A stretch of DNA of 64,000 bases, from positions 48,889,862 through 48,953,861 of the forward strand of contig NC_012871.2 in NCBI RefSeq assembly GCF_000003195.3. Direction: 5' to 3'. The stretch comes from Sorghum bicolor (Eukaryota > Streptophyta > Magnoliopsida > Poales > Poaceae). A program made the position numbers and the translations under genes. This document shows positions 34,607 to 46,621 of this stretch, one piece after another. The notes under the pieces were generated by a model. The model did not search any database. It saw only the letters and a program-made list of their open reading frames with translations, and had not been told where the DNA came from. Position 1 is the first letter of the stretch. Every line of letters begins with the position of its first letter.

Positions 34607-34795
34607 GCCACGAGACCGAAGCGGAGGCGAAACGGGGCCAGGCCTAGGGCGCCCGCCCTGGTACCCTGGGCGCCCGCCCCCCTGTTGGAGCCAATTCAGG
34701 ACTCCTTCGCTCGGGATATTCCACCGACCTATTGGATCAAGAAAAACATAGTACCACCTCGGCTATTGACCCAAAAACGCATAGAAGGGGAGGAC

Positions 34796-34802
34796 TATAT
34801 AA
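34796..34802 (+). promoter_or_regulatory. TATA box of the B 5' LTR
   Basis: TATATAA followed about 12 bp later by CCCCCCTGGCCCCTGGAG, the conserved start-region block of this family. It would drive element transcription. Confidence 0.55.
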
Positions 34803-35085
34803 GCGAGGCCCCCCTGGCCCCTGGAGAAGACATGAAGAAATTATCATAGAGACTGAGGGGTGCCCTCGAAGGAAAACCTCTTCTCTAATTAATATTTCTT
34901 TTTAGGCTTAGCAATCAATGTAAGGTAGAAATAGATCTTCTAGTTTCTACTAGATTGAGAGAGATAGAGTGGAGGTGTAGAGTGGAGGAAGCCCGGCCTG
35001 TCGGTGTCTACTCCAAGCTTGTACCTGCGGGATCAAGTTCTCCTAACCCGAAGCTGCGTAGAGTTTAGAGTAATCATTGCTGGCG

Positions 35086-35100
35086 TAAACGTGGTGTTTA
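35086..35100. repeat. 15-bp hairpin motif in the B 5' LTR
   Basis: TAAACGTGGTGTTTA: arms TAAAC/GTTTA, loop GTGGT. The equivalent internal motifs use other arms (TAAGC/GCTTA, TAGAC/GTCTA). Confidence 0.65.
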
Positions 35101-35529
35101 GGCTGGGGTACTCATAGATATTCCCTGGCTAGCTGGACCGTGGTAGTAGTGAGGAACGTGACATTTCCGAGCTACCTTTGTAGATCACATCTCGTTAGCA
35201 GGAAGGATAGGGTTTATAGGTGCGGGTCGAACATCCTTTGTGTTGTCTAGATTCCGTTAGCCTCCCCATTAGAACAGTAGATCATCCTTACCAAGGTTAG
35301 AAGGAGACTATGGTTGCAGTCTTCTCTATTTATCACTCACATCGAAAGACATTCTTTGTGCCTAAAGGGATAGTAGCAATGGATTTGGTTAGTCAGATGC
35401 ACCCTTTCTCCCAGTGGTAAAAATATAAATACGATAACTCTGGATAACCTCCCGGGTGAAATGCTCACCGATATCCGTGCGCTTGCGGATCGTTTTCTTA
35501 TTGCGGTACCAAATATCAACAAGCATTTC

Positions 35530-35547
35530 TGGCGCCGTTGCCGGGGA
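35530..35547 (+). other. Primer-binding site of element B (tRNA-Asp)
   Basis: TGGCGCCGTTGCCGGGGA, perfect complement of the plant tRNA-Asp 3' end, eight bases after the LTR. Confidence 0.85.
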
Positions 35548-35640
35548 GAAAGACGGTTTGCTGAGATAACTTTGAGTCTTGCTATTATCTTGTATTATAC
35601 TTTTATACTTTTATTCTTTTATCTTTTTATTTTTATCTTT

Positions 35641-36567
35641 ATGGATAACTCAAATTCCATACCTATAATTAAATTCTTTGCACCTTCGGAGACCAGCCAT
35701 AGACCATGGGAGTCAACACGTCCTACCCCTAATTATGATCTGTGTCCGGAGTTGATTGCAATAGGTCAAAACCAACCCTTTTCTATGGCTGAGGTCCTAT
35801 CTTTTAATCAAAAAGATAATGCACTTTTAGCTACACCTAGGGAATCTTTTAATCTTTCTATAAATTCTGGTTCAGACCTAGCCCTACAAGACCATGTTTT
35901 TCCTAGATATTTTCACATTGGTCTTAATCATATAACCTTTTGTAGAGTTTTTCTTTCTTTATCTATTAGTAAAGGAAGGTATGTCTTCATTCGTAGACAT
36001 CCTTCTTGCACTAGTCTTCATAGAATAATCTTAGAGATAGAGAAGGAATCATCTCCCAAACGAGGAAAGGAAGTTTCAATAGCCGATTTCCAAACATTTC
36101 AATCCCATAATTCGGCTATCCAACCCATCCTTGAGCTTAATAATTTCTACTATGCTTTTTCTCTTGAACCTCCCGATAATCCTATGAATCTCTCTAGACA
36201 TCTCATGCATAAGAAGGAGGATCGAGAAGAGCAACATCAATGGCTAGAGGGCATTAAAAATCCATGTGCTATCACCATTGAATGGATAGATTAAACAAAC
36301 TTGAGAGACAATCCTAGAGGAATTTTAAGCATTCATGAAGAATCATCCTTGGAGTTTGAGAATGAGAGAAACAACAGTGAGCATGGAAGTTATTTCATAA
36401 ATACCTCACCCAGTCCTTGCTCATATAAAACATCTCTCCAATCAATTTGTCTCTCCATCCTTACCACATTTGAGATCTCCAACCCCCTCTTCCTCTTCAT
36501 TTATAAAAACTTTAAAAGGGCGGTTGTCGATGCATATGTCTATAATAAATATTGCAGATCTCGTTGA
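35641..36567 (+). pseudogene. Element B ORF1 (unknown function, one stop codon)
   Basis: Begins MDNSNSIPIIKFFAPSETSH like E and J1 and ends VVDAYVYNKYCRSR. It is collinear with E ORF1 and carries the same ~110-residue internal deletion relative to J1. A single TAA (about 36292-36294, in WID*TNLRDN) replaces the Lys codon of E. Everything after it stays in frame to 36567, so the damage is recent. Confidence 0.55.
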
Positions 36568-38048
36568 GTTGATGTTGATATAGGTAGGTGTTGGAGGGGA
36601 AACCACTTCACCAACATAACTTGATGGTTTCCCAAGGACAAGCTTAGTGTCCTAAAACAAGCACTTATCAGACCATAACATGAACTTCTAATTATTTGCA
36701 ACATTGCCTTGTGTATTGAGCATATAAAGATAATTGTAGAAATATTCCTTCGGGTATTCTTGTCACTAACCTTTCCAGGATTGGAGCAAGAAGATCGGAT
36801 GAATGACAAGCACAGGGTATGTCCAACCAACCATCACACAATATTGAATTAAATTCATCCAAACTTGAATTTTGTAAAATTCAAGCTTGGGGGAGTACTT
36901 TACATAAAAACATCTTTTGCCATGTTGCTACGTTGGTTGTCCTTACCTTTGAGACATGCTCAATTTGTTAAATACTAATTACACTACTTCATCTCCACTT
37001 AAGTAGATCTCTATAAATGCTCTCATGCTACCTTTATTTGCTTTAGTATATGTCTAGGTTTGGAATAGTTTCATTTATCTCTTAATTAAGCATGGTGCTT
37101 AGTTTAGGAATGATGATCTTACTTCCAAGGGGTTTTAAATTAAGCATGGTGCTTAGGTTAAAATGCCCTTCTAAATCAAATTAGACATGGTGTCTAGGTT
37201 GATTTTTAAGCCGATAGTATGCTATAGTAGATATGGGATATTTTGTTGGACTAACCCCTACAGAAAAACTTTCAATATCAACCTGGGAAGTCCTGAGATA
37301 AATTCGCATTGGAGATGAAGAAAGTGACACATGAAGTTTAACAATTTGCACAAGAAAGACGTGGCTCATAAGAGATGATTCATGGAGGGTGCCACAAACA
37401 CGATGCACAACCGCTAAGAAAGGAAAGCTTCCACAAGGTGATACTGTACCGTCACTCTTCAAGTAAGGTAACACCTTAAGGTACTTGACTATCGCTTTTA
37501 TAAGCTTCTCCTTGGTTCTAGCATTCACATAAATAAGGAGACAAACATGTATGATTTATAACTCCAGATTAACCAACTCAATTAATTCAACATGTTTAGT
37601 CCTTTAATATTTGTTCTTAGTACTACCTTCGTGATCCCACGCTCCTAAACATATAAGCTAATATGTTGCACATTCAATATTTGGAAGATATAAACAAAAC
37701 ATAAATATAGATAGACTATCTTTCCATTAGGTTGAGCCATCTGATCTGACAAATGTTTCAAATACTACACTCATGATCTTATTATCCATAAACTTTGTCT
37801 TGCTCACTATGCTTAAGGTTAGAGAAGAACAAATACACTTTTGGTTCTGTTGGTGTTTTCCACCAACAGAGCCCATGCACTTGATCCCTGCCTTGTCTCT
37901 ATGAACAGCTACACTTCAAGCAAAACATGGAGGAGTTTTACAACTCCCAGACTCCACCAAGTGAAGGACCTGGATCTATGAGCACAAATACACTGAGCAG
38001 GATATTGCCAACACCATACTTCGAACTGCTGGGCAAAGAAGAACATGG
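36568..38048 (+). other. Element B noncoding region between ORF1 and ORF2, with hairpins
   Basis: Hairpin motifs TAAGCATGGTGCTTA (37087-37101 and 37141-37155) and TAGACATGGTGTCTA (37182-37196). Antisense frames 36830-36540 and 37528-37181 match those in E. No sense gene seen. Confidence 0.6.
37087..37196. repeat. Cluster of three 15-bp hairpin motifs in element B
   Basis: Two TAAGC-ATGGT-GCTTA and one TAGAC-ATGGT-GTCTA copies, each with five paired arm bases. The loop is constant while the arms change together. Confidence 0.7.
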
Positions 38049-38819
38049 GTGACACCGTATCAAGAGGTGCAGACGTCAAGGTCCACACCTAATCAAATGA
38101 TGCACCTAAAGGATGAAGATGGTGGAAAGTCTTGTCCAAAAGACTTAAAACATTGGATCCTTGTCGGAAGAGGTCAACATCGTCGACTCAAGTCACCTTT
38201 CTTGATCAAGAAGGACGACCCTGGTGTTCCAAGCATCGAGTGCGCAATCAATGGATACTCTTTTCAGAAGACACTCTACGACACCGGATCTGACGACAAC
38301 ATAATGGCCGCAGTCACTTATCAGCTCCTACATGGAACCATGCCCCTACAACCAATATATTCAGCTCCAGATGATTTTCAGGTCATTGACATGGGAGAAG
38401 ACGAATATGATCCACCCACCATCCTTGGAAGACCGTTCCTCAACACTATCAAAGCAATCATCTACATTGGAACCGGAGAAGTCTACATGTACTTCCCCTC
38501 TGAGAAGGTACGCAACTATTTTACTGACCATAACTATATAGTTGAAGACTCTAAGCAGGTCAGGACAAGAAGACGACGCAACCGCAACCAGAGGAGGCAA
38601 ATCATCAAGAACGGATGGGTAGACTACAAAGGAGAAGTAATAAGGACTGAAGACATACAGCTTGAACAGAACTGTCCTGAAGAGACCGTAGCACCGAGTC
38701 AGGTGTGGAGGGAGAAGATAGTTATACACGAAGAGAGGCGCCACCGGAATCACCGACTACGCCACCTAGCGAATCCCAGGACGACTGAGAAAACAGAGAG
38801 TCCCGTTCGGAGGACTTAA
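38049..38819 (+). CDS. Element B ORF2: protease-only protein with basic tail
   Basis: An intact 256-codon frame, almost identical to E ORF2. DTG is at about residues 78-80, ILGRPF at about 125-130 and an Arg-rich stretch at 172-183. The ORF starts at ATG in GAACATGGGTGACACC context or, as taken here, at the GTGACACCG-linked MTPYQ start; upstream in-frame sequence should be checked. It would supply Gag-cleaving protease activity if expressed. All other pol domains are missing. Confidence 0.6.
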   Translation: MTPYQEVQTSRSTPNQMMHLKDEDGGKSCPKDLKHWILVGRGQHRRLKSPFLIKKDDPGVPSIECAINGYSFQKTLYDTGSDDNIMAAVTYQLLHGTMPLQPIYSAPDDFQVIDMGEDEYDPPTILGRPFLNTIKAIIYIGTGEVYMYFPSEKVRNYFTDHNYIVEDSKQVRTRRRRNRNQRRQIIKNGWVDYKGEVIRTEDIQLEQNCPEETVAPSQVWREKIVIHEERRHRNHRLRHLANPRTTEKTESPVRRT

Positions 38820-39048
38820 AAATACCGAACGCCTTGCCAAGAGGTAAACTTGGTAGTTACCTTTTCCTTTCAATTATTCAATTATAATTTGCTTAGTTAA
38901 TCAGGTTCATGCTATCTTGAAAAGAAAATAAAAATGTTAAATAGTAAGCCCCATGTGAGTATGCTCATGGCATAAAACCCATAAGTACATTCACTGTGGT
39001 GGCATAAAAATAAAATAAATAAGTTTTCATCTTACAATAAAAATATAA

Positions 39049-39113
<65 letters not shown>

Positions 39114-41269
39114 GTGTATGATCCTGCTAAATAAATAACATTTATTAAGGAAGCTCAACATGATGAAGGCTAGATATTTATGCTAACACTTAATTAGTTC
39201 CACAAGCTTTGTTGTCTATTTGAGCTCCACAGAATTTAAGAATCAAGAAGACTAGCAGACGGAGGACATTCTAATCGCTGTCAGAATGCCGCTGACTTTC
39301 AAATACACCTCTGCCACCTGCTAGCTACATCAAGAGAAATTACGTTAAAATTCAGCTTGGGGGAGAGCACCCTCATTATTCTCGCTAAGTATTTCTACCT
39401 ATCTTTATACTTATATTATGTTAGAATATTAAAATACATAAACTATGAAAAAACAAAATAAAGATTTTGTGCTTATATATATCTTTTGCTTAGTATGTTT
39501 AATAAATAAATAAAGTGGCTATACTAATCTGAATTTTAATAATAAAACTTTAGCACGGATATGATGAATAGTTGCTCTGCCTAATTTGCAATTTTTAAGT
39601 TCCCTCTCAAGTTTAGACATAACTGTTATAATTTAAAGCTTGCTCTAGATCTAAACTTGTGGGATGAAAACTTGATCTGAAATCTAAGTTGTTAATGGAT
39701 ACGATATGGGAAGGTTGAGCTGCTGTTTATCTGTTTCTAGAGATACTAGAATTCTGGAGAATTTTATCTTTGGAAATCTTTAAAATGTTGCATGATGAGT
39801 TCCTGTATGATGAGAGTTTAAATTCCTACCACATCCATATATACATGCTTGCTAGACTTCGAGCCACACATTTACTTATTGCTTATGAGCATTGAGTGTG
39901 GTCAAGCTGTGTAGACCCTTAGGAGCTTGTCATTAAATCAAGATTCACTTGCACGTTCACTCACACATGCTACTTCTACTCCGGAAGTACCATCCACATA
40001 TATCCATACATTTCCATCTTCAGAATCACCCAAAAATATTCTACTCCTAATCCGGGAGAGAATAGCCAAAAATAATTTTGTTCTTCCTTGTGTAATAATT
40101 GCCTCAAGATCAATAAAGAGTATTATTATTATGTCTTGTGTGTCTCTACTTTATTTTTGTGCAAGAAAGCAGAAAACAAGTATGGGGGAGATCCCTCGAC
40201 ATGCTAAACACACTCCGACTACACCACTCCACGATTCAGGTACACACTCTGCACACTTTACTTTACACATATATATATTTTAGATTATGCAGAATATTGT
40301 TCTCGACATGATAAAATAAAAAGATTAAAATATTTTTAATCATGATTAATCTCAATATTTCCTGAAGACTTGCAAATTATTATAAAATCATTTTAAAACC
40401 CTGTGTTACTTAAGTCAATATGGAATATGTGATGGTAGAGTATGAGTTTCTTATTCTTGATATCATTGTTGCTTGGAGAATTTATTTCAAAATATTCAAA
40501 TTCCTAGCTACCATCCTCGGTGTTTTATATGCCTGATAAAACTGAAATATTAAATATATAAAAGCTATCTGCTCTGTATTGAGTTTGTTCAAAATGAGTT
40601 AGACCCTTGTTGAGAGATTTATCATGCTTCTAAGATCAAGACACTATTTCAGTAAGATTCACTCTTCCGAAGTATTATTGCATTAGAGGCATGGGCTATG
40701 CAAAAATAGAAGATATTTCGAGGAAATAAAAAGGAGCAAGTGCTCGACAACCTCGCAGAAAAAATGGACAAGTGTCCGGCAGTAGAATTAGGGGTACCTC
40801 GGTATCCACTTAAAAAAAAGAAAAAAAATGATGATAGCCCATGGTCCCTCTAATAAGCAATATGCCAGCAAGAGTTGACAAAGTTTTTAATTTCCAAAGT
40901 CTTTGATCTAAGAATATGACATTTCCCTCCTCGGATCCTGTTTTGATCAGGCAATAAATCCAAAGTAAGTATGCTTGAGAATTTTTGCAAAATAAAACAG
41001 CCTCAGTGAGATATATATATATATAAAAGATAATGAGTGATCTGAGAGAACCTATGAGGATCAAAAGGTATGCTAACTTTCTTTCAAAAATATACAAAAA
41101 CTCCAAGTGACAGGATTGAAAAGAAAGAATCTTTACTCTTAACCATATACTTCCCTGACTACAGTACACCGTGGAATTTTAACACCCTGCAAATTATATA
41201 GAGAATGTTTTAAATGTTTATCCCAGATATTATTCTTAACCATCCTTTTCTCGAGGACGAGTAAAAGCC
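38820..41269 (+). other. Element B 3' noncoding region
   Basis: About 2.4 kb without a conserved gene. The first part matches E and A; from about 40080 to 40700 B has sequence I cannot place in either. It includes the TAA microsatellite and a family-specific end. The open frame 39927-40283 is not conserved. Confidence 0.55.
39051..39113. repeat. (TAA)21 microsatellite in element B
   Basis: 63 bp of uninterrupted TAA repeat. The matching place in E (about 28468-28510) has only a short, impure ATT/TTA run, so the array expanded after the copies separated. Confidence 0.9.
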
Positions 41270-41285
41270 TAAGTATGGGGGTATT
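41270..41285 (+). other. Polypurine tract of element B
   Basis: AAGTATGGGGGTATT-type purine-rich sequence immediately before TGTTGACGG of the 3' LTR. Confidence 0.6.
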
Positions 41286-42522
41286 TGTTGACGGTTCTTA
41301 AGTATCAATTTTAATTATCAAATAAACAAGAGAAAGGACCAATATGCAACCATCACATAGAATTAGGGTTTGATCTGACAGAATTCCACGAGTTTTGTTG
41401 ATTATCTATTTCTGCAGGGGGTTATCAGGAAATAAGGAAGAAAGGCCCACATGTCAGGATTACATAGAGACATCAACGCACCGCGCAATTTTACATCATC
41501 TAGAAGACTCCAGAAGCCACGAGACCGAAGCGGAGGCGAAACGGGGCCAGGCCCAGGGCGCCCGCCCTGGTACCCTGGGCGCCCGCCCCCCTGTTGGAGC
41601 CAATTCAGGACTCCTTCGCTCGGGATATTCCACCGACCTATTGGATCAAGAAAAACATAGTACCACCTCGGTTATTGACCCAAAAACGCATAGAAGGGGA
41701 GGACTATATAAGCGAGGCCCCCTGGCCCCTGGAGAAGACATGAAGAAATTATCATAGAGACTGAGGGGTGCCCTCGAAGGAAAACCTCTTCTCTAATTAA
41801 TATTTCTTTTTAGGCTTAGCAATCAATGTAAGGTAGAAATAGATCTTCTAGTTTCTACTAGATTGAGAGAGATAGAGTGGAGGTGTAGAGTGGAGGAAGC
41901 CCGGCCTGTCGGTGTCTACTCCAAGCTTGTACCTGCGGGATCAAGTTCTCCTAACCCGAAGCTTGCTCCTAGGATTCTTCAGTAATTCGACTTCTAAATT
42001 CTAGTAAGTTCTTGTTTTATTGTTCTTATGGTTTATGAGTTTACTTTAATCTCTTCGCGTAGAGTTTAGAGTAATCATTGCTGGCGTAAACGTGGTGTTT
42101 AGGCTGGGGTACTCATAGATATTCCCTGACTAGCTGGACCGTGGTAGTAGTGAGGAACGTGACATTTCCGAGCTACCTTTGTAGATCACATCTCGTTACC
42201 AGGAAGGATAGGGTTTATAGGTGCGGGTCGAACATCCTTTGTGTTGTCTAGATTCCGTTAGCCTCCCCATTAGAACAGTAGATCATCCTTACCAAGGTTA
42301 GAAGGAGACTACGGTTGCAGTCTTCTCTATTTAACACTCACATCGAAAGACATTCTTTGTGCCTAAAGGGATAGTAGCAATGGATTTGGTTAGTCAGATG
42401 CACCCTTTCTCCCAGTGGTAAATATATAAATACGATAACTCTGGATAACCTCCCGGGTGAAATGCTCACCGATATCTGTGCGCTTGCGGATCGTTTCCTT
42501 ATTGCGTTACCAAATATCAACA
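41286..42522 (+). repeat. Element B 3' LTR (1237 bp)
   Basis: TGTTGACGGTTCTTAAG ... ATATCAACA, full length. TATA box 41705-41711, HSE-like block 41498-41515, hairpin 42087-42101. Confidence 0.92.
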
Positions 42523-44295
42523 ACCTTTTTGTTCCAAGCTTTCCTAGGTTCAAAAGCCTTAATGTCCTGATCAGAAATCCTTTGCACCAACTGACTGACA
42601 CTTTCAAACTCCTGAGATGCATACTTGTCTTTGATATGTGGCAACAATCCCTGGAAAGCCAAATCGGCTAACTGCCGATCGTCCAGAACCAGGCTATAGC
42701 ACTTGTTTTTGACATCCCGTAACCTTTGTACAAAACTTTCAACCGATTCATCATTGCGTTGCCTTAATCTGACTAAATCGGTAAGCTTCTTCTCATGAAC
42801 TCTAGAAAAGAAGTATTTATGGAACTGCTTCTCTAGATCGGCCCAAGTAATTACTAAATTTGGAGGTAATGAAATAAACCAAGTGAAGGCCGATCTAGAT
42901 AAAGATGATGAGAATAGACGAACTCTTAACTCATCTCTGTTAGCAGCTTCCCCACACTGGATGATGAACCTGTTAACATGTTCCATGGTTGACGTGTCAT
43001 CCTATCTAGAGAATTTGGTAAAATCCAGCACCTTGTACCGATTTGGAAGCGGAATTAAGTCATATGCAGGAGGATACGGTGTCCGATAAGAATAAGTGTT
43101 GACTTTGGGTTTTATCCCAAACTGATCTCTCATCACCTTAGCTATCTTATCGACCCAATAGGCATCGGCATCCTGCCGATGAGCGGGTTGTGGATCTGGC
43201 ACCTGCTGATAAGCTTCCACGTGTCTCTGAGGTGCGCGATCTCCAAGGAACATAGCATTAGCTGCCGCTTGTTGGCCACCAACTTGCTGAGCAAGATTCA
43301 TCGGCTGATTGACCAATCCTTGATTCTGAAAGCCAAACTGCATCGGTCCCTACTGGAATCCCGTAGCCTGATGATTCTGCTGGGTCATTTGTGGAAAGAA
43401 AAACTGCCCTGTCCATCCATTGTTAGCATTCATCGACATAGGTCCTACCGATGGCTGATAGTTGGGTATCATCATTGGGTGAACGTACCCTGTCCGAGTC
43501 ATGAACCTTTGATGTGTCGGCAGTGGGTCCGTCGATGCGTTAGGCATCTGGAACGTCGGCATCTGAGAATTCCCAGTAAAAGGTCTTGCAGTGGTAGTTG
43601 TAGAATATTGAGGATTCTGAGTCATCGGTGATACTGGGGTTGCCGATGTCATAGGAGCCTTGCCTGTCATGTCAGCCACTTGAGATGTTCCAAAACTATT
43701 TGCACCAAAGTCCAGGGGCATACCATATCCCCACCAGTTGGGAGCAACTTGACAATTTTTAAATACCGATCCTGACATTGCTGATGCCAAATAGATCTGT
43801 AGTAAGTTGAACTTGTCCCTCTGATGTTGCTGGATTAGTTCTCATTGGTGTAGATTGCCCATTAGGCATCCCTAATGTGCTTGCAGGAAAAGTAACCTCC
43901 GTACCCGTAAAGGCTGGAGGAACCGATGGAGTAATGACCAATGATGATCCTGGCTGATGATAGGCAGGGCCCACATAAGATGGTCGTACCTGTCCCTCTT
44001 TGAAGGTTCTAGCCACAGCATTGAAAACTGTATTGGACAGTACACTGGATTGATTGATTAAAGCACGACTAATAGCATTGTCAACCATCTCTTGCAATTT
44101 ACCAGGATTAGCTTCAAAAGTGATTTGCCGAGGCATCGGCAATGCTTCCTTTTGGATCACCTCGCTGCTCCTGTTGACACTGAAGGACTTCAAACATAGC
44201 TGCTTGTACTCCTCCATAGCTTGCTTCTGCTCATCTCTGAGATTGGCTTCGGTTACGGCAATGATATTCTCTGTATCGAAATCAGTATTCGACAT
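42523..44295 (-). pseudogene. Element F Gag, N-terminal and capsid part
   Basis: Starts at ATG 44295 (MSNTDFDTENIIAV), just after the primer-binding site. A Pro/Gln-rich N-terminal region follows in frames 44295-43759, 43790-43350 and 43343-43002. The gag core (42986-42523) reads LFSSSLSRSAFTWFISLPPNLVITWADLEKQFHKYF, FVQRLRDVKNKCYSL and LADLAFQGLLPHIK, a classical retrotransposon gag domain. Frameshifts and stops divide it. The insertion of B interrupts it at 42522/42523. Tat lineage is inferred from the LTR and gag style. Confidence 0.75.
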
Positions 44296-44322
44296 GTTGA
44301 TCTTGATGATGAATCTAAATCG

Positions 44323-44339
44323 GTCCACTGGGCGTGCCA
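44323..44339 (-). other. Primer-binding site of element F
   Basis: The reverse strand reads TGGCACGCCCAGTGGAC, seven bases after the LTR end; TGGCACGCCC... is the usual form in RIRE2/Tat-like elements. I do not assign the tRNA. Confidence 0.55.
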
Positions 44340-44346
44340 AAAGATG

Positions 44347-45062
44347 TGTTGATGCAAAAGTGGATCTGCAAACACAAAGGGCTAATACCCGATTCAATGT
44401 TAAGGCGTGCCAGCCGATTTGACCTTGCAATCGACAAAGGTGATAACTCGAATACTTTGGTCCGACAACAGCGATGCGCCCGGATGCCATGGCCAAGAGG
44501 TATTCACGCGGAACTTGAGAACTCGCCGAGGTTGACTCGATGAATTCCTAAGAACTCTTAAGTAAAAAGAAAATACGCGAGTTGATGAAGTCGTCGAAAA
44601 AGTAGATGCTGGAATACATGTAAAAACTTGTGTTTGATTGATGGTGGTTATTCTCTTACATTGCTACGGGGTCTACATTAATACCCTGTCCAAAAGAGTT
44701 ACAACCAGACACAACTAGGACTAATTCCAAATCGAATGGAATCCATATGTAAAACAAACTCTAGTAACTATGGAAAACATTAATCTATCCACCATAGGCG
44801 ATCGGCACACCGTTACTATCCTATTGACAATTCCTGCGCCTTCTTCTGCTATCATCGGCAAATCACCTTCCATCGGCATCGGCAACCACCAATATCGGTC
44901 ATCGGCATAGATCAATCACCCCCGGACTTGGTCACATCCTGCTGCCTTATCATCGGCCTCATAACCCATCGAAATCTCTTCTGTTAATCAAGCATTTCTT
45001 TTCCGCCTGCCGATCCGTACTCTATTAATTTCTTAGGTACGTGTCCAAAAACGGTGTCAACA
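44347..45062 (-). repeat. Element F 5' LTR (716 bp)
   Basis: Reverse strand TGTTGACACCGTTTTTGGAC ... GCATCAACA. Its start matches the LTR start of element C at 3258, which links C and F to one family. Rich in ATCGGC words. Right flank GGGGT (45063-45067) is the probable target copy. Confidence 0.75.
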
Positions 45063-46621
45063 GGGGTGTGTGTACAGCTTCCCAGCTGAACAAGATGGTC
45101 ATCATCCCCACTTCCGCTGCCGTGGCAGAAGGCCTCACATTCACCGTCGGCCAGATCACCTGGACGACTCACGCCAGCGGCCTTACGACCATGACTTTGG
45201 AAGAGAATCAGATCTGATCTGAAACAGTGAGAGTGGTGGTCCTAATCACGCCGACCACGACCACTACGACCCCGGCAACTCAACCTCTGCTTTCTCGCTA
45301 TAAGGGGAAACGAGTTGACAATTCCGATCTACTTGAAGCTATCGATCACGCCAATCACAGGCTTCTCGAAGTGTCTCATCTGGTGGGTTCAATTTCACGC
45401 CAGACCGCTCGAGCACCAGCACTGAACTTTTTCGTTTCCCGTCGACCAACTCGTGCCACCACACACGAATGGCTGGGGATGTCCTTAACGATAAAACCCA
45501 CTCTCGAAAGATGAACTGTTCAGTTCAAGACAACCTCTCCAAACGGGAGTCTCCCTCATGGTCTGAGTAACACGGCCAACTAGGTCTCGCGTCATACTCG
45601 ATCTCTATTCAGGAAGATGGACCTATCATCATGACAACCCATGCACCCAGCACGCCACTTCGTCAATATGGTTTCTGTCCGCACTGTACCAGAAGACAAC
45701 ACCGCTAGCACAAACTCAAGTACAGGCTCTGTCCCAACCGAGGTTTTACACCCCAAGGACAAAGTTTATGACTTGGATCTCCCGCCTTACCCCCTGGCTT
45801 TTCCCTGCTTCCTGGTTTTTCCACCACGGTGAGGGGACCTCGTTTTTCAATGTCAGCAATGACGAACCAGTCATCGATGGGGAAACCGATGGGCAAAGGC
45901 AGCAGCGCAAGCAGCGCAACGCCGATCGTGCTCAACGACGAGCAGATGAAGAGGAGCGGCAGCTGGTCCTAAATAACCTTGACAACGCTTTCGACATGGT
46001 AGGAAACCAGCAAGTGTTCAAGACACCAAGCGCTAATGTGGCTGTCGCCATGGCAAACCTCGATCAACTCCCAGACACCCTAGAATATTAGGGTGTTCGG
46101 CCCAACATACGGGCACACCTAATCGCCACCATGGGACAAACAGCAGATCTCCTCAGAAGGGTTCAAGCCGTCTCCTACACGGAGGTCACCTCCGACTAGA
46201 CCCATCGCAGTTGGGCCTCACCACGACCAGGCGGGCATCGCCGCAGCCGTTCGCCCATCAATGACCGCAGGAAGGAAGCTCATCACGACGACCGTGGTCG
46301 GGACACCGGCCACAACCGTGAGCAAAGGCGCGGACACGACCAGGAGGTAGACCAGGGAAGAAACTGTGATCTAAGGCAGAGCCTCTCTCACAAGGACGCC
46401 CATGAGCGCATCAACAGACACATCAATGATTGGGCGGCTCACGAAAACGTGCGCCGCATCGAGTACGACGCAGCTCACGGCCCACCTGGCCTAAAATAGT
46501 TCTCCTCGCATCTCCGGCAAGTCGTCCGGCAACTCAAAAAATATGACGGCATGGAAAACCCTGAGAACTGGATCACCCTTTATGAGATCACGGTCCAGTC
46601 AGCAACAAGGGACGAGCACGT
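45063..46621 (+). pseudogene. Element H Gag, N-terminal region (Tat-like), degenerate
   Basis: Frames with stops encode a Tat-like Gag N-terminus: IDGETDGQRQQRKQRNADRA and RADEEERQLVLNNLDNAFD (in 45768-46091), then an Arg/Asp/His-rich region, and GPPGLK and KKYDGMENPENWITLYEIT just before the break at 46621. The reading continues as LANYFSVIL at 47963 after solo LTR G1. Sequence before 45768 is decayed leader or Gag with no intact frame. Confidence 0.6.
46617..46621. repeat. Target-site duplication CACGT of solo LTR G1 (left)
   Basis: CACGT here and at 47963-47967 flank G1. Removing G1 restores the gag reading across the site. Confidence 0.8.

Larger units (their letters stand above)
34377..35521 (+). 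repeat. Element B 5' LTR (1145 bp, with a 92-bp deletion)
   Basis: Starts TGTTGACGGTTCTTAAG and ends ATATCAACA. Relative to the 3' LTR, bases after GAAGCT at about 35055 are missing up to GCGTAGAG. TATA box 34796-34802; HSE-like block 34589-34606; GC-rich pair about 34648-34679; hairpin 35086-35100. Confidence 0.92.
34377..42522 (+). mobile_element. Element B: complete non-autonomous Athila/Tat-like element
   Basis: 5' LTR (34377-35521), tRNA-Asp primer-binding site, ORF1 (35641-36567 with one stop), spacer with hairpins, ORF2 protease (38049-38819), 3' noncoding region, purine tract and 3' LTR (41286-42522). It is inserted in the gag of F. No RT, RNase H or INT. The LTRs differ by roughly a dozen substitutions by eye plus one 92-bp deletion in the 5' LTR. 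Together with E it forms an inverted repeat around 33256-34376. Confidence 0.9.

Noticed and set aside
34377..42522. A CRISPR-like or clustered repeat array from the recurring hairpin motifs
   Set aside because: The motifs are few, irregularly spaced and belong to plant LTR elements; there are no spacers or cas genes.
44721..45172. Small reverse-strand frames in the F LTR region
   Set aside because: They lie inside LTR or decayed gag sequence, are short and have no conserved counterpart.
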